This document shows, in pieces, positions 43,242 to 55,511 of a DNA stretch of 64,000 nt. The position numbers were made by a program, and so were the translations under genes. The stretch's first letter is position 1. Every line of letters begins with the position of its first letter. The stretch is taken from contig WTXI01000036.1 of assembly GCA_022376515.1 (NCBI GenBank), positions 186,001 to 250,000 on the forward strand. The letters run 5' to 3'. The notes under the pieces are model-generated. The model saw nothing but the letters and a program-made list of their open reading frames with translations, searched no databases and was not told the DNA's origin. The DNA is from Lactifluus volemus. Its lineage: Eukaryota; Basidiomycota; Agaricomycetes; Russulales; Russulaceae.

Positions 43242-44604
43242 ACCACACCAAACCAGTTCTATTTCTGGCTTGGCTCTTTGTAGGTCAGCCATCATTACAT
43301 CCACCCGAAAGGATTCTATTGACTTCTGACAATCAATGTAACATTGATATATGCTGGCATGTCCTAACTCACAGTATTCCCACAGATTTTCTCAACGAAT
43401 TCGACTAGGTCGTCATCGTGCACAGCAACCATGTCACTTTCAGGTACGCGCTGTGTGATCCATGTTAAAACCGAATGGTGACGAGAGTTTTTCTTATCTA
43501 AGGTTGTAACACTCACTTCAGCGAGATACCGTAGCAGTGTGTGAAGGGGATCGCAGCGCTTTGAGAAGTCAAGTACTGCCCAGAAATATTCAATTAGTAC
43601 CTTACCTTGAAATTTGTAGGAAAATACACAGCTTGCTTTTCTGATTCAGAATCATACTCATCTAAATCTGGAGAGGGCTCTGCTGCCCCACGAAGCCTTC
43701 GCAATATCACCAGCGTACGGATTACTCGCCACCCTCGGATAAAAACGCATTGATCTTCCAGTAGATTCTAATGAGCATCACGGCGGGGGCCATCATGTGA
43801 AGTGTGAGATGTATTAGCCCATACCGACAGCGCAACAACGCACCTTTCCACTACGTCCTTCATTCAACAGCGCTCCGAGAACATGTTCATTCGAGAAGCT
43901 CCACTTGATACCTACTTGGTCCGAAACCTGAACTCCGAATGACACCCTTGCATCGACCTCACTCTGAGACTCCGAAAATGCAACATTGGTACATGATCTT
44001 GCGCGATCACGACCAGTCACCAAAATGATATCTTCCATTTGGTCGATCCCCAGCCCGAGCCGTTGAGCGAAAGCGAACCATCGATCTATATGCCTGATTA
44101 TGTGATCCCGGAAATTCCCTCTGGCAAGAGTGTTTTGACGTTCAGCCTGCACCGGGAGGGATAATACTGCGCCCTGCTTCTTCGTGCATGAAAACGTGAC
44201 TTGCCCAGGTGTTGGTGGCCTGAAAAGACAATGAGGTGAATTTTTCTTTACAGTGTCTGCTGTTTATTCATTTACTCTGTGGCGGATGCCTCTGACCCCG
44301 CAGATGCCTTGATGACTCCTCTTGAGTAAAAATCATGGGAGCCAATCGTGCCGCTGACGATATGCTCTTCTATGCTTGGCCGGAGTTGTTCATAATACTC
44401 TGGTACACGAAGCCTTTGATGGGATGGGTCGTCTGCGGGCCTCAAGGCATTGAATAGTCGGTGGAATTTACCATCCCGTATGAAACCGACGTCGCCAACC
44501 TCTACGGGGATCGAAAGTGGCCACGGACTTGGCTCCCACAGGGCATGTCCATACGCCGGATACTTTATCGCTAGCTGGTCGCGGAAAATATCGTAGTGAG
44601 CCAT
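43242..44604 (-). CDS. Unrecognised family, copy A (MAHYDIF protein)
   Basis: Paralogue of the gene at 46803-48040. Start MAHYDIFRDQLAIKYPAYGH; conserved blocks ALWEPSP, VGDVGFIRDGKFHRLFNALR, VPEYYEQL, then after an intron FSCTKKQGAVLSLPVQAERQ, IIRHIDRWFAFAQRLGLGID, DIILVTGRDRARSCTNVAFS, then a short exon QCVFIRGWRVIRTLVILRR, and a C-terminal piece MVAVHDDDLVEFVEKICG and ADLQRAKPEIELVW. No catalytic motif, signal peptide or membrane segment recognised. The last exon border is uncertain. Local tandem duplication with copy B is clear. Confidence 0.6.
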
Positions 44605-45189
44605 GACTCGGAGGGGTCAAGGACGACCTTTTAAAAGCTAGTCAAAGACGCGCATATATATATGATACGGCCCACCGAATAGCATATTTACTTTGCACAG
44701 CACTTCTTCAAAGTTGAGACGTCGGGTGGTGGTCGGGCACGGCGGCCAAATCCGATGCAGTGTTACGACATCATTACATGGTTACAGGTTGGAGTCTCAC
44801 TTCAGGCACCACTAAGGGGAAAAGGACCCGCGCCTTGATCATGATGTCACAGTGAAATTGGAACTAATGTCCAGGAGTGATGGCAGTCCATTCCTGGAAT
44901 CAAAGATCCGTATAGTGATTACGCTAGGCACGCCATGGGTGCACCACTGGCACGGGAGAAGATGTAAAACAAGACAGGAACGTGACCGAGGTAGTCATAT
45001 GACACAAGCTTGCACCGGTACCAACTCAAACCACATAACGCTGAGGTGGTCGATATAAATGGAACAACGAGTTTTACAGTACATCATTCTTGTATGCTTA
45101 CTACTACTACTCGAAATGCCTTTAAGCGGCACAGTAGCAAGAATTAGGAATGGGCGCGTGCATAAAACGGAAAGCGCAGCTGCTTTTAG
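44605..45189. other. Intergenic
   Basis: Promoter side of copy A; an ATATATATAT run at 44654-44663 could be its TATA element. No gene seen. Confidence 0.35.
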
Positions 45190-46689
45190 CATTGCTCCGT
45201 GAGCGGAATGTAGGCTATTAACAGTGGCCTGGTCGGGTGGCCATTTGGTTGAAAGTCTGCCGAACGGAATGGGTAGAGGTACACAAGGTACTGGAGAAAT
45301 CATCCGTCCGTCGGTGCGGAGTTCTCCACCCAAGAAGTTAAAAGATACACATACCTTGATCACCGCACCCGGCCAGCTGAAGCTCGGACACACGTCGACG
45401 CTGGGGTTCCGGCGAAACTCTCCGTTGAGTTTGATGCGCCAATGAGGACGCGGATGTACCTCGCTCGCTGGAAGTTCCGCAACGCCACCGTCGGGTTCCC
45501 AGTTAGCTTCGGCGACCAGTTCCGCACAGTGATATGAGCTACGGTCATTAGGGGAGAAGGGATGGTTAACGGTTGGTCTCTTTCCGAAAGCCATGAGTTT
45601 AAACAGCCGCACGTCGATGACGTGCGATATAGAGGCCAGGGTGACTGCCTCACGGCTTTGACTGGTTATAATGAGGCGGAGTGGGATGCTGTCGCCAACG
45701 GGGTATGAAATCTAAATGATCATGCATAAGTAGACGAATGCATCGCATTGTAACCACATACAGGTATCTCGAGCTAAGGAATGGATGAGCGATACAGATA
45801 GTAGTATTATTTGGGATTTATTTACCTTACACTCCACCTCGACATAATGGCCGAACAAAACACCTTTCACGATTACAGCGGGGAGCTTCTGATGCGACCA
45901 GGACGAATTCACAGGAAGATCAAGCCGTCGGTCGGGAGGGGTTGGGGAGGCACAGGAAGGGACTGAGGTATCTGGGGGCGAAGCATAACAGATTTTCTTC
46001 TTCAACCTGAGTCAAAGTTTACCGATAGGTAACATATAGAGAGGAAGAGAGCACGAACTTGACATTTCTAACAAAGATTTCGCGACGACGCATGGTCACC
46101 ATGAGCTCGAAATTAGGGTTGCTATTATAGTCATAGGACGAGTGATGACCAAGGGCGGAGCGAATAGCTGATACACCCGCGGACGACAATGCACCTGCGG
46201 GAAGCAGAAAGGAAAAGGGCCAACGTAATTGTCCGCCTAGGAATGACGAGCTGTCTACGTGTTGCGACAATAAAGTGTGCTTGGTCTTGTCCAACGTGAT
46301 ATTATGGTCGGAATCGAACACTTTCAACTATGAATATCCGGCTCAATAACAGTCACTCTGATGATTGAGCGTCAACCCACCACAACGTCAATACTTTGCA
46401 CACTTTCCAGACTACCAAGGGATAGCACAATGGATCCTTTTAATTCTTCTCCGGTGTACAACAGAGGGTGATCGTCGACGGAAGGTGCACGACTTATGAC
46501 CTCAATAAGAACATAATCGATACCCCAAGACACGAGGTTGTATCGGTGGACCGTGTTGGGGGGAACTGAAGGATCAAGCACTTGGTTGTTAACGTGACGT
46601 GCTGAGTGCCCAGTGGGCCGGTCAAAACCGACGGAGTCAAGCAAGTAGCAAGACTTACTACTCCATTTGTGGAACTCTTTGGAAAGCAT
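45190..46689 (-). CDS. Arrestin-like protein
   Basis: Arrestin-type beta-sandwich fold inferred from block order: YTGEELKGSIVLSLGSLESV, then GGQLRWPFSFLLPAGAL, then LPAVIVKGVLFGHYVEVECK, and YPVGDSIPLRLIITSQSREAV in the C-terminal sheet, followed by DVRLFKLMAFGKR and WRIKLNGEFRRNPSVDVCPS. Such proteins in basidiomycetes act as adaptors for ubiquitin-dependent trafficking, but no PY motif is visible here. Six or so introns; the first and last exons are uncertain, and the 5' part abuts copy B, so the two models could overlap. Confidence 0.6.
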
Positions 46690-46802
46690 AGCCACCGTGA
46701 CAGCTTCTCCATTTGTTCCAAGACCTTCGCGGGTGAACAGCCAATCTTCGTTTGGACACGGCGGTCGTGAGAATCGAAACAGCCTCGAAAAGGTAGACAC
46801 TC

Positions 46803-48040
46803 ACCACATGGAACCTGCTTTACCTCCGGATTAGACCTTTGCAAGTGATCCTTTATTCCATCTGGTGACAGGGTTTCCCGTGGCTGTGGATATGAAGGGA
46901 AGAGCACCACTGAGATATCAATGCCTACATACATTACCATCAAAGATTCCGTCGATCACCTCCAAGTCGTCATCATGAATAAGGATCATATCACAGTCAG
47001 GTGCGCGCTGTTCAGTCCATATCAGGACCAAATATGTACCCGCAGTAAGGTACAGGCAGGATCTTCAGTACTCACCTCGGCGACATGGTTTAATAGTAGG
47101 TGAAGTGGATCCCGATACTTTGGAAGTTCAGATGAAGGCTACACGTCAACGTGAAGTACAGCACTTTACTTTTGTAACCATAGGGACCGATGTGGACTCC
47201 ATCTCCGGCTCACTGTCGTGCCCGTTTGAGTCGGATGCGTTTCCTGCAGCTCCTCTAAGTTGTCGAGGCAATATCTTGAGGCGGCGAGTGACACGGAAAC
47301 CTCGAACGAACAGGCACTGATTCTCGGGTAGGTTCTAACACGCGTCAGTCTATCGGTCCTTGCCAATACATATATACAAAACTTACCGTCCCGCTAGGGC
47401 CACGATTCAACACAACTCCTGGGGTGGGAATGGATGGGACTTGCCAAGTGACGGTGTCACCAGCTACTTGAGCCCCGAATGATACCGGCGCATCCACTTG
47501 GTTCTCAAAGACGACATTAGTCGAGGACCTCGCGAGATGACAGCCAGTAACAAAGACGATCTCCTCCATCCGGTCAATTCCCAATCCAAGTCGCTTGGTG
47601 AAGCTAAACCAATTGTCGATATGCTTGATCATCCATCGCCCAAAATCACCCTTTGCAACCGTATCCTCACGTCGGGCGTCCACTGGAAGTGACAATACCG
47701 CGCCTCGTTTTCCTTGGCATAAAAACGAGACGTCGCCACCAGGAGCCACGGTAACCGCAGTGGAACGAAAATGGGTGGAATGAAGCATGCCACTGTCGAT
47801 ATGGTCGACCACATTGGGAGTAAGGGGCTCGTGATATTCTGGTACACCCAACCTTTGAGATGGATGGTCTGCCGGTAGAAGAGCATTGAAAAGACGGTGG
47901 AATTTGCCTACACGTATGTAACCAACGTCGCCAACCGTGACGGCGGTATAGAGCTCTCCCGGACTTGGCTCCCACAGGGCATGGCCATAAGAATTACAGT
48001 TTATCGCAAGCTGTTCGCGAAAAATGTCATAATGGGCCAT
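46803..48040 (-). CDS. Unrecognised family, copy B (MAHYDIF protein)
   Basis: Same family as copy A. Start MAHYDIFREQLAINCNSYGH; exon 1 is long and uninterrupted (48040-47390), covering VGDVGYIRVGKFHRLFNALL, VSFLCQGKRGAVLSLPVDAR, MIKHIDNWFSFTKRLGLGID, EIVFVTGCHLARSSTNVVFE and VSFGAQVAGDTVTWQVPSIP. Next come QCLFVRGFRVTRRLKILPRQ and MILIHDDDLEVI, then DHLQRSNPEVKQVPCG, with introns in the same places as copy A. Divergent from PSD2, with 138 bp between start codons. Function unknown. Confidence 0.65.
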
Positions 48041-48178
48041 TGGGTCTGAGAGGAGGACAAGTTGCTGCGGGCGGCGATCCCTGAAATCTTATCAGTGACA
48101 TCATATAGATAATCAGTTCTAAGAATAGATATTCATATAATATATTTGGTTTCTTGCCAGCCACCATCATCTCTCGCC

Positions 48179-51100
48179 ATGGTCACCACTTCAAAGAAAG
48201 TGCTCAAGATCGTTCGTTCAGCTGCCAGACTTCCCATTCGTGTATCGTCAAGTCTTGGTACCGGCAAAAACTCTTTCCTACCCATCCCTGGCGAGATCCC
48301 AGTCACCATCCTCCGCGTTCAGGTCCTCTCCTGTCAGGACCTGGAGTGCAAGGACCGCACAGGTTTATGTGATCCGTGAGCACTGCCTACTTTTCCCCCT
48401 ATTTATATCAATTTTCTCTAGCTTTGTGAGTGTGGCCGTTCTGAACACCCGATTTCAAACACCCGTCTCCAAACGCACCATCAACCCCGTCTTTGCCCAA
48501 AAAGATGCCACCTTCGATTTTCCCATCTACCTATCCCTAGCCGATAAGATTGGTGCCCTTGAGTTTATCGTCTGGGATAAAGACATGCTCAGAAAGGAAT
48601 ATATGGGCGAGCATGACTTGCCATTAGACGAATGGTTCAAAGCAAACGAGTTTGCTTTCGATGATCCCGATAATCAGGCGCGTCTCATCTAGGGATCGAA
48701 TATCACCCGAGCAGCTAAATCACCCTTGTTTTCCGCAGCCTTTCTCCGTTAATCTTATGTCTTCCCACGCTACGACCACCGCTGGTGGTACTATGCACAT
48801 CAAAGTCGGCTTCGTCCACCCTCCCAATTCAACGAATCCGCCTAGTTTCGAGGAAACCTATAAATCACTCATCAGACGTTCTCGCCCGAGCCTCGTCTCG
48901 GCGCCCCCAGTACGTCTCTCCGTCTTATCCGAGTGTCATGTCACCTACGGGATGTACCACAGACCCGAGGCATCGGTACAATCCGTTCTCACCAGAGCGG
49001 GCCGGAGTACGAAGATGACGGTCTCAACTCTGACGAGGCGGAAGGTCAAGAATGCGATGCCGAAGACGACGAGGACGATACAGAACCCAAGACAGCCAAG
49101 CCTACCCTCTCGGTGGAACCGCCTCGCTCGCCGTCCCCGATTTTGACTCCAACCCCCTCCCCTACCACCGCGTCTCTTTCTCCCGCACAGCAATCCAGGT
49201 ACTTCAAACCGTCAATGCCAAAGATTCTTTCACGACGTTCATCGCCATCTACCAGTATCTCCACTTCTTCCGAAACGGCGGTATCTCCTCATCCATCAAC
49301 CTTCGCAACCTCCTCTACCGGGGGGAAAAGGATGAGAATTTCCAGCCGACGGGAAGGGCAGAAGAGTCGTACGTATGAGCTCGATGCAGAAAAGGACGTT
49401 GTGGGCATTGTCATGCTCGAGATTAATCGTGCAACCGACCTCCCACGGTTGCGAAACAGTGAGTCGACCGTGCCCTTCGTCACTCTAGCAATCTTGATCC
49501 ATTTTCCAAGTGACCCGCACGGGGTGGGATATGGACCCTTTTGTGGTTGTCTCATTCGGCAAGAAGGTCTTCCGGACTCGCGTCATCCGGCATAATCTGA
49601 ACCCCGTGTGGGACGAGAAGCTGCTCTTCCACGTGCACGATTACGAAAAATCGTACCAAATACGGCTCACCGTGCTGGATTGGGATAAACTTTCGTCGAA
49701 TGATCACGTCGGTGATGCCGCCATTGAGATTGCCGAATTAGCCGCAAACGTCCCCAAAAAAGATCCTAATACCGGTCTCTATCCTGAAGACGAAGATGGC
49801 ACGCGCCCCTTCCAGGAGTTCAAACTCACGCTGGTTACGACCAAGGAGGTGCCGGAGGGCTTGAAGTGTAATCCAACCATTACATGTCGGTGAGTGCCAC
49901 GGTGCTCGTGTTGAGCAGAATATACGCTTAGTGGTACTTTCCAGTGCAAAGTACCAGCCTTATGATGCTCTACGCCAGCGCCTCTGGTATCAATTACTCA
50001 AGGAATATGATTCAGACGACACGCGCACACTTTCACACATCGAACTTACATCCATGCTTGACTCGCTCGGTTCGACGCTCTCTACGGAGACGATCGACTC
50101 TTTCTTCACACGCTGGAACAAGAACCCACAAACGGACGAGTTAATTTTTCCCGAGGCCATCCAATGTCTCGAGACAGAGATTTGCAGACCCACCTCGGAG
50201 AAGAAGCGTATCCGCCCGTCGGAGAACGAGGACCGCGAGCGCGAACTCGGAACAGGAACCGAAAACAGCACCCCACATACACCTAACCTCCATGCGGGCA
50301 CGCAGATACCCCCTTCCTTGGGTCTCGATTCGCTCAGCTTCTCCGGTCCTGCACTTAATATCGGCGAGTTGTCAGCACATCAGCATCCAGCACCACGGAC
50401 TGTTCACCCCACGGAACCAATGCGGACGCAGGTGGCGGACCACGTGCATGAGGAGGCACGTCCGCAAGCCGTGCGCCAACCCTCGACGTCTTCCTCGCTC
50501 ATGTCGGACACGGAGAATACGGTCTCGGGTTCAGGAGGAAGTATCAACGGTGACGGCAATGGTAATAGCTCTGGCGACGAAGTGTTCGAACGCGTGATCA
50601 ACATCAAGAACTGCCCACTGTGCCATCGTCCGCGTCTAAACTCCAAGGCGGAACGCGACATCGTGACCCACATTGCAGTGTGCGCGAGCCAGGACTGGGC
50701 TCGCATTAATCGCGTCATGGTTGGAAATTTCGTGACCCCACTCCAGGCGCAACGCAAGTGGTACACGAAAGTGCTGTCCAAGGTGTCCGCAGGAACTTAC
50801 AAGATTGGCGCGGTGTGTAATCTACCCCTCTTTTCTATAGCTTCGAGTTAAAGTGCGCCATAGAATTCTGCAAACATAATCGTACAGAATCGGATGACCG
50901 GTCAACTGGAGGAAGAAAAGATGCAGGTGTACGTGCGACTCGGCATCCGCCTATTATACAAGGTGAGTAACATGCCCCTCTCACCGTGGCACTCCGTCAC
51001 GACTGAGACCTTTTTTTTTCTGTCAGGGCGCTCGCTCGAGGTTGGAGGGCACGCGAGGTGCGACACCTATTTTTTTCTCGTCTCATATATGAATCATCAT

Positions 51101-52180
51101 CATAGCTCGCGGGCTTCTCAACTCCCTCACATTCAAACAGGGCATCAAGTATGACTCACCCGAGTCTGCCCGTGACATTCCAGCGTTCATTGAGTTCCAT
51201 AACCTCAACGTCGACGAGATATTGGATCCTTTGTCCTCTTTCAGTGCGTCTATGTACCTTTCTGACCTCCGCCGAGCCGTTAACGAAAGCGCTTCTCTAG
51301 AAACCTTTAACGAATTCTTTTATCGGTATGTTCTGTCCAATGATCACTTTCGCGGCCTTCACTCTCGTCTGCAGGAAGTTGAAACCCGAGGCGCGGCCCG
51401 TGGAGATGCTCGATGACCCGAACCGAGTCGTAAGTGGGGCAGATTGTCGACTCATGGCGTTCGAGACGATTAGCGAAGCAACACGACTGTGGATTAAAGG
51501 CCGCGAGTTTACCGTTGGCCGGCTCCTCGGTGACGCATACAAGGATCAAGCAGAACGCTATGTGGGTGGCGCACTTGTCATCTTCCGCCTTGCACCGCAA
51601 GACTATCACCGTTTTCACTCACCTGTGGATGGTACCATTGGGCCGATGACAGACATCTCGGGCGAGTATTACACTGTCAACGTAAGTGACGCCTTGATGC
51701 CATCGAGTCCATGAGGGTCATGGGTCACATGTTCAGCCACAAGCGATTCGAACGACGCTGGACGTGTACGGCGAGAATGTGCGCAAGATCGTGCAGATAG
51801 ATAGCCCGCAATTTGGGCGCGTAATGACAGCGTGTATCGGAGCAATGATGGTCGGCAGCATCAAGACGACGGTGTCAAAGGGAGACTTTGTCAAGCGCGG
51901 ACAGGAACTTGGATACTTTGCATTTGGTGGGTAGCGAAAAAACGTAATATCTGGCAATGACGTTGCTGACTGCGTTCTGTTCTATCACGCGTCAGGTGGC
52001 TCGACGGTCGTGTGCTTGTTTGAGAAGAACGTCGTCGAGTGGGACGAAGACCTGTTGATCAACGGACGTGCGTCGCTTGAAACTCTCGTACGGGTTGGTA
52101 TGGGCATCGGGCGGCGTCGTGGATCTGCTGCGGTTCCTGTCAACGTCGCTGCCACTGGCGCGGTCAGCGGCTCTGCATGA
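48179..52180 (+). CDS. PSD2: Phosphatidylserine decarboxylase, PSD2 type, with two C2 domains and an EF-hand
   Basis: Makes phosphatidylethanolamine from phosphatidylserine on Golgi/endosomal membranes. Start [20 protein letters not shown]2 domain 1: [20 protein letters not shown] ... [18 protein letters not shown] long acidic/Ser-Pro linker, then C2 domain 2: [16 protein letters not shown] ... [20 protein letters not shown]. An EF-hand loop [12 protein letters not shown] follows, and a zinc-knuckle-like [12 protein letters not shown]...HIAVC. Catalytic domain: [38 protein letters not shown], and the self-cleavage site GGST (FGGSTVV), where the Ser becomes the pyruvoyl group; GGST as in yeast Psd2. 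About 1,100 residues; about nine introns; frames intact. Confidence 0.93.
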
Positions 52181-53615
52181 GCGTGAAACCCTCGACCATG
52201 GCCGCTTTTGGGCCTGAGGGTACTGTACATACGAGAGCGAGCAATTATTACAGTCCAGACAACTTAGAGAAGGATCGATAATTAAGATACGCAGTCACTT
52301 GTTGGTTTATGACCGAGAAAAAAAAGGGATTTACAGTAGCTCCACTACATCTCAGGCCGGATTTCCGAGGAAGCGAATCTGAACTTGAAGGTGGTTCAAA
52401 AGAACGCTCCTGGAGTACTCGGGTGTCTCAACGCGGTGCCAACAACCATACCCAGGTGACGTGATGTAGACACTTTCTTCCCTGGCTTTCCTATCATTTA
52501 CGATGACGATGCCAGAATGAACAACTTCGACCTCAATAACAGCAAACATATGACATGAGTGACTGTCCTCGGGTCATTCACCCTGTGAGGTCACAAGAAA
52601 TGGCTGTTTTTTCTGAGGGTCTGGCAGGGAAGCGTGATACAGTGGGGGAGAGCCCAAAACAACAAAAAAGAAAATGGCGAGAGATGTTGGCAGTATATGG
52701 GAATAACGGGATCGTGAAAGCGGGGAACTCTCCCTGCTTGTGAGTTCAAATAAATTGAAGAAAGGTGGACAGAGGGGCGAGGGGAAGAAAGAGGGAGAGC
52801 AGTGACGAGAGGAGGAGGAAAATGCGAAAAAGTCCCGTTTGGCTGGAGATCTAAGCGAGGTGAGAGGCGAGATTTTGAAGGTAGAGATGAGATTTCGAGG
52901 GAGATAAAAGCAGAGAGACTTGAGGAAACTTTAGAAGCAGACGAGATTTCGAGAACAACTGGTGAGCGGCGTATTTTCGCTGGCTCGTTTGTACATTCGA
53001 GAACTGTATTTAAGTACATTCGAGCCCAGTAGTCTAATAGGGAAGACACGTCGAGAGCGGACCAGTAAGTAATAACACGAACTGAACGGGGCGAAGAGAA
53101 CGGTCGAGGAGGTAAGTACGAAACGTCGGAAGTGAGATGGGGATGAAAGGGAGAAAAAAAGGGGGAGTCTACAGGTAGGGGAGAAGGGAAAACGCAGCCT
53201 GGAACGAGAGACGAAAAGGTAGACACGAGGAGTCAAGAATAATGCCAAAACAAGTGGACAATGGGATGCGAGGTAAACTAGAACGAAACGGGAGACACAG
53301 GAAGCATGAGGCATGAAAGAAACAAAGAGGAAAACAAGGAAAACGCTGTGCAGCGCGAGGCCGCAGTGAGCGGGTCTATGGCCGAGGCGTAAGTGCGTCG
53401 TGGCCGAGGGCGATCGTGGCCCTGTCTATCGAGATCGAGGCCGCGAGAACGAGGTCTAAAGCTTGAAAACCAGCCGAGGGAAACGGCGAAAGTGGCACGA
53501 GACGAGACGAGAAGGAGAGGCACGAGTCGGGCGTACAACGATACACGAATGGAGGTTTCGCGGTCAGCCGCGAGGCTGACCCTACAATCGATACATTAAC
53601 CTGTAACCGCCAACC
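52181..53615. other. Convergent gap with a long purine-rich tract
   Basis: No gene recognised. From about 52640 to 53580 the + strand is strongly enriched in G and A for almost 1 kb (many GAGA, GGAGG, GAAAG strings), which produces long spurious frames on both strands. PSD2 and the CK1 gene both end here. Confidence 0.5.
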
Positions 53616-54628
53616 CTATTGATCAGTGAAGAGTAAGGGCTCGGTCTCTGTCGTCAGTGGCGTCGGATTGAGCGGCAGTATGCACTCCGTGAGGAGGGAA
53701 TAGAGATATGGGTAGTCCGGCCTCTCTTTAAAAGAAAGGGACCGTATGTAGTCCAGGAAGAAGAGGAATGGCTGTGGCAGTCCCTCACAAAGGGTCTCAA
53801 CCGTTGTCCCTTGCTTCAACCTCAAGACTTGGTCACGATGGACTTGGCCGGGATGGACATCAATGCCCTGCCAGGGTAGCCGTCCCTTTATGAGGGACAC
53901 AATGACATATCCCAATGACTCGAGATCGTCGCGTCGTGATTGAGTACGGCCTAGGTGGCCGTTTATCGATGAGTAACGAATAGCTCCAATCTCATCGAAG
54001 CTCTTGACTCGGTCGACGTGCTTTTGCGTCTCCAGGTTGCGGAAAAGCCGAGCGAGTCCAAAGTCGATGAGAAAGACTTGGCTTTCTCTGTCACCGGTAC
54101 CCAACATAAAGTTGTTTGGTTTGAGGTCCCGATGAACATAATGGTGATCGTGTAGGGACTTGAGAATTGAAAGCTTAGAATAAGATGTAAATAAAAGCAA
54201 ACTTCAAGCATAGGGAGAAAATACCATCTGCTTTGCGTAACCAAAAACGGTGTTGGCATCGAGCACGCTCTGTTGTGCCAACTCCTCGAGTGTGCACCCA
54301 AGGCGGCTGAGCACCAAGACGTTATATCGCCCTTCCATGCCGTACCAAAGCATCTTGGGAATGCCAGGCATTCCCGACATCTCCCGATACACCTCGTTTC
54401 ACAGTCCAGTTCTGAGACCCATTCCTGGGTAACCTCAAGCTTGACAGCAACTTCTCTCCCTTTCTTAAGATCTCTTGCGAGATAAACCGTTCCTAAACAG
54501 AGTAGAGGTAGGTGTCATGGCCCAGATGGCCTTCAGATTGACGTACCGAAAGACCCAGCACCAAGCAGTTCTCCTAACTGGTATCTACCACCTACTCGTA
54601 CCACATCTTTCCCAACAATATCAGGCAT
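53616..54628 (-). CDS. Casein kinase 1-like protein kinase, one frame break
   Basis: Ser/Thr kinase of the CK1 family. Start MPDIVGKDVVRVGGRYQLGE; glycine loop GAGSFGTVYLARD; catalytic Lys in REVAVKLEV; hinge and C-lobe: YNVLVLSRLGCTLEELAQQS; catalytic loop HRDLKPNNFMLG; IDFGLAR in place of DFG-proper context; CK1-specific SINGHLGRTQSRRDDLESLG (the SIN...SRRDD block) and GRLPWQGI. About 300 residues; introns after FG and after YAKQM. Between ELDCETR and YREMSGMPGIPK (54391-54397) the frame shifts by one missing base (AGGTG where AGGGTG would keep the frame). This is either a disabling mutation or a sequence error; all catalytic residues are present. A fragment of PSD2 lies about 100 bp upstream. 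Confidence 0.85.
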
Positions 54629-55511
54629 TAGGCCAAAGGGTGAAAATTGTGGTGGGGTATCCTGGGTTGGATAGGTTGATATGAGGGGAGCGTGAGGGTT
54701 GGGACTCAAAAGTCTTTACGTTTTTTGCCGTCAGGGCGCTCCCTCATAGCTCGTGGGCCTCTCAACTCACTCACCCAAGTCTGCCCGTGACATTCCAGCG
54801 TTCATCGAGTTCCATAATGTAAGGTGGCCAAATGCAGACACCTTACTGTAATAAATAATTGTTGATTCACACCTGAAATATTGTAATTGTGTGAATTAAT
54901 GAGTAGTTACTGCTTTTTTTTTAAAAAAAAACTGCATTTGTATACCGCAACATGTGACTATGACAAAGACGCGGACCCCGAACTACGGGATTGGTATAGG
55001 CGATGGTATGGAAGGCAGGAGAGTAGCAGTAAGACTAGACGGAAGCGTGGCATTGGGAGGCGGGAAGGGGTAAAGTAGTTACTGCTTAGGATCGAAGATC
55101 CTAAGCTATCATAATTATCCGGGCCGGCTTGAGGCTGCCCCTGGCGTCTCGCGTCAAATGACACAGCCGGCCCGGCCCGCCTAGATAACAGGCAATTAAG
55201 CAACGCTGCGACATTCTGCGAGTGTTGCACATTGATCCCAGCAGTGCACCCCGATGGAGTGCCCTAGATTTCTGAGATGCGTGAAAACAACGCGATCAAG
55301 GGAAAAATCAAAAGTAAATGCAATATGAAACAATCAGGAAGATTGCAACAGATCGGACAGATCTTAGTTGGAATGGAGTGCCGATTATCAGGTACCGTAC
55401 ACCATAATTGATAAAATCGTGTATTACTGATTGGCCTGATTTGCCCCGTACGGTAGTAATTGTAGAATGAGATACGAATGTTTGTTTTTCGATATGTAAA
55501 GCTTAGTTTCC
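54629..55511. other. Intergenic with PSD2 fragment and palindromes
   Basis: Apart from the PSD2 fragment (54731-54818) it holds a perfect 10-bp-arm palindrome GCTTAGGATC-GAA-GATCCTAAGC at 55084-55106 and a GC-rich inverted pair GGGCCGGCT / AGCCGGCCC about 35 bp apart (55129 onward). No gene. Confidence 0.5.
54731..54818 (+). repeat. Duplicated fragment of a PSD2 exon
   Basis: About 88 bp matching parts of 51023-51207 inside PSD2, including CTCACCCAAGTCTGCCCGTG... against CTCACCCGAGTCTGCCCGTG..., with an internal gap where the PSD2 copy has extra bases. It lies upstream of the CK1 gene and cannot encode anything. Confidence 0.75.

Noticed and set aside
52591..53226. 211-codon minus-strand frame with Ser/Pro/Leu-rich sequence
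   Set aside because: Product of the purine-rich tract read on the other strand; low complexity and no ATG-supported domain.
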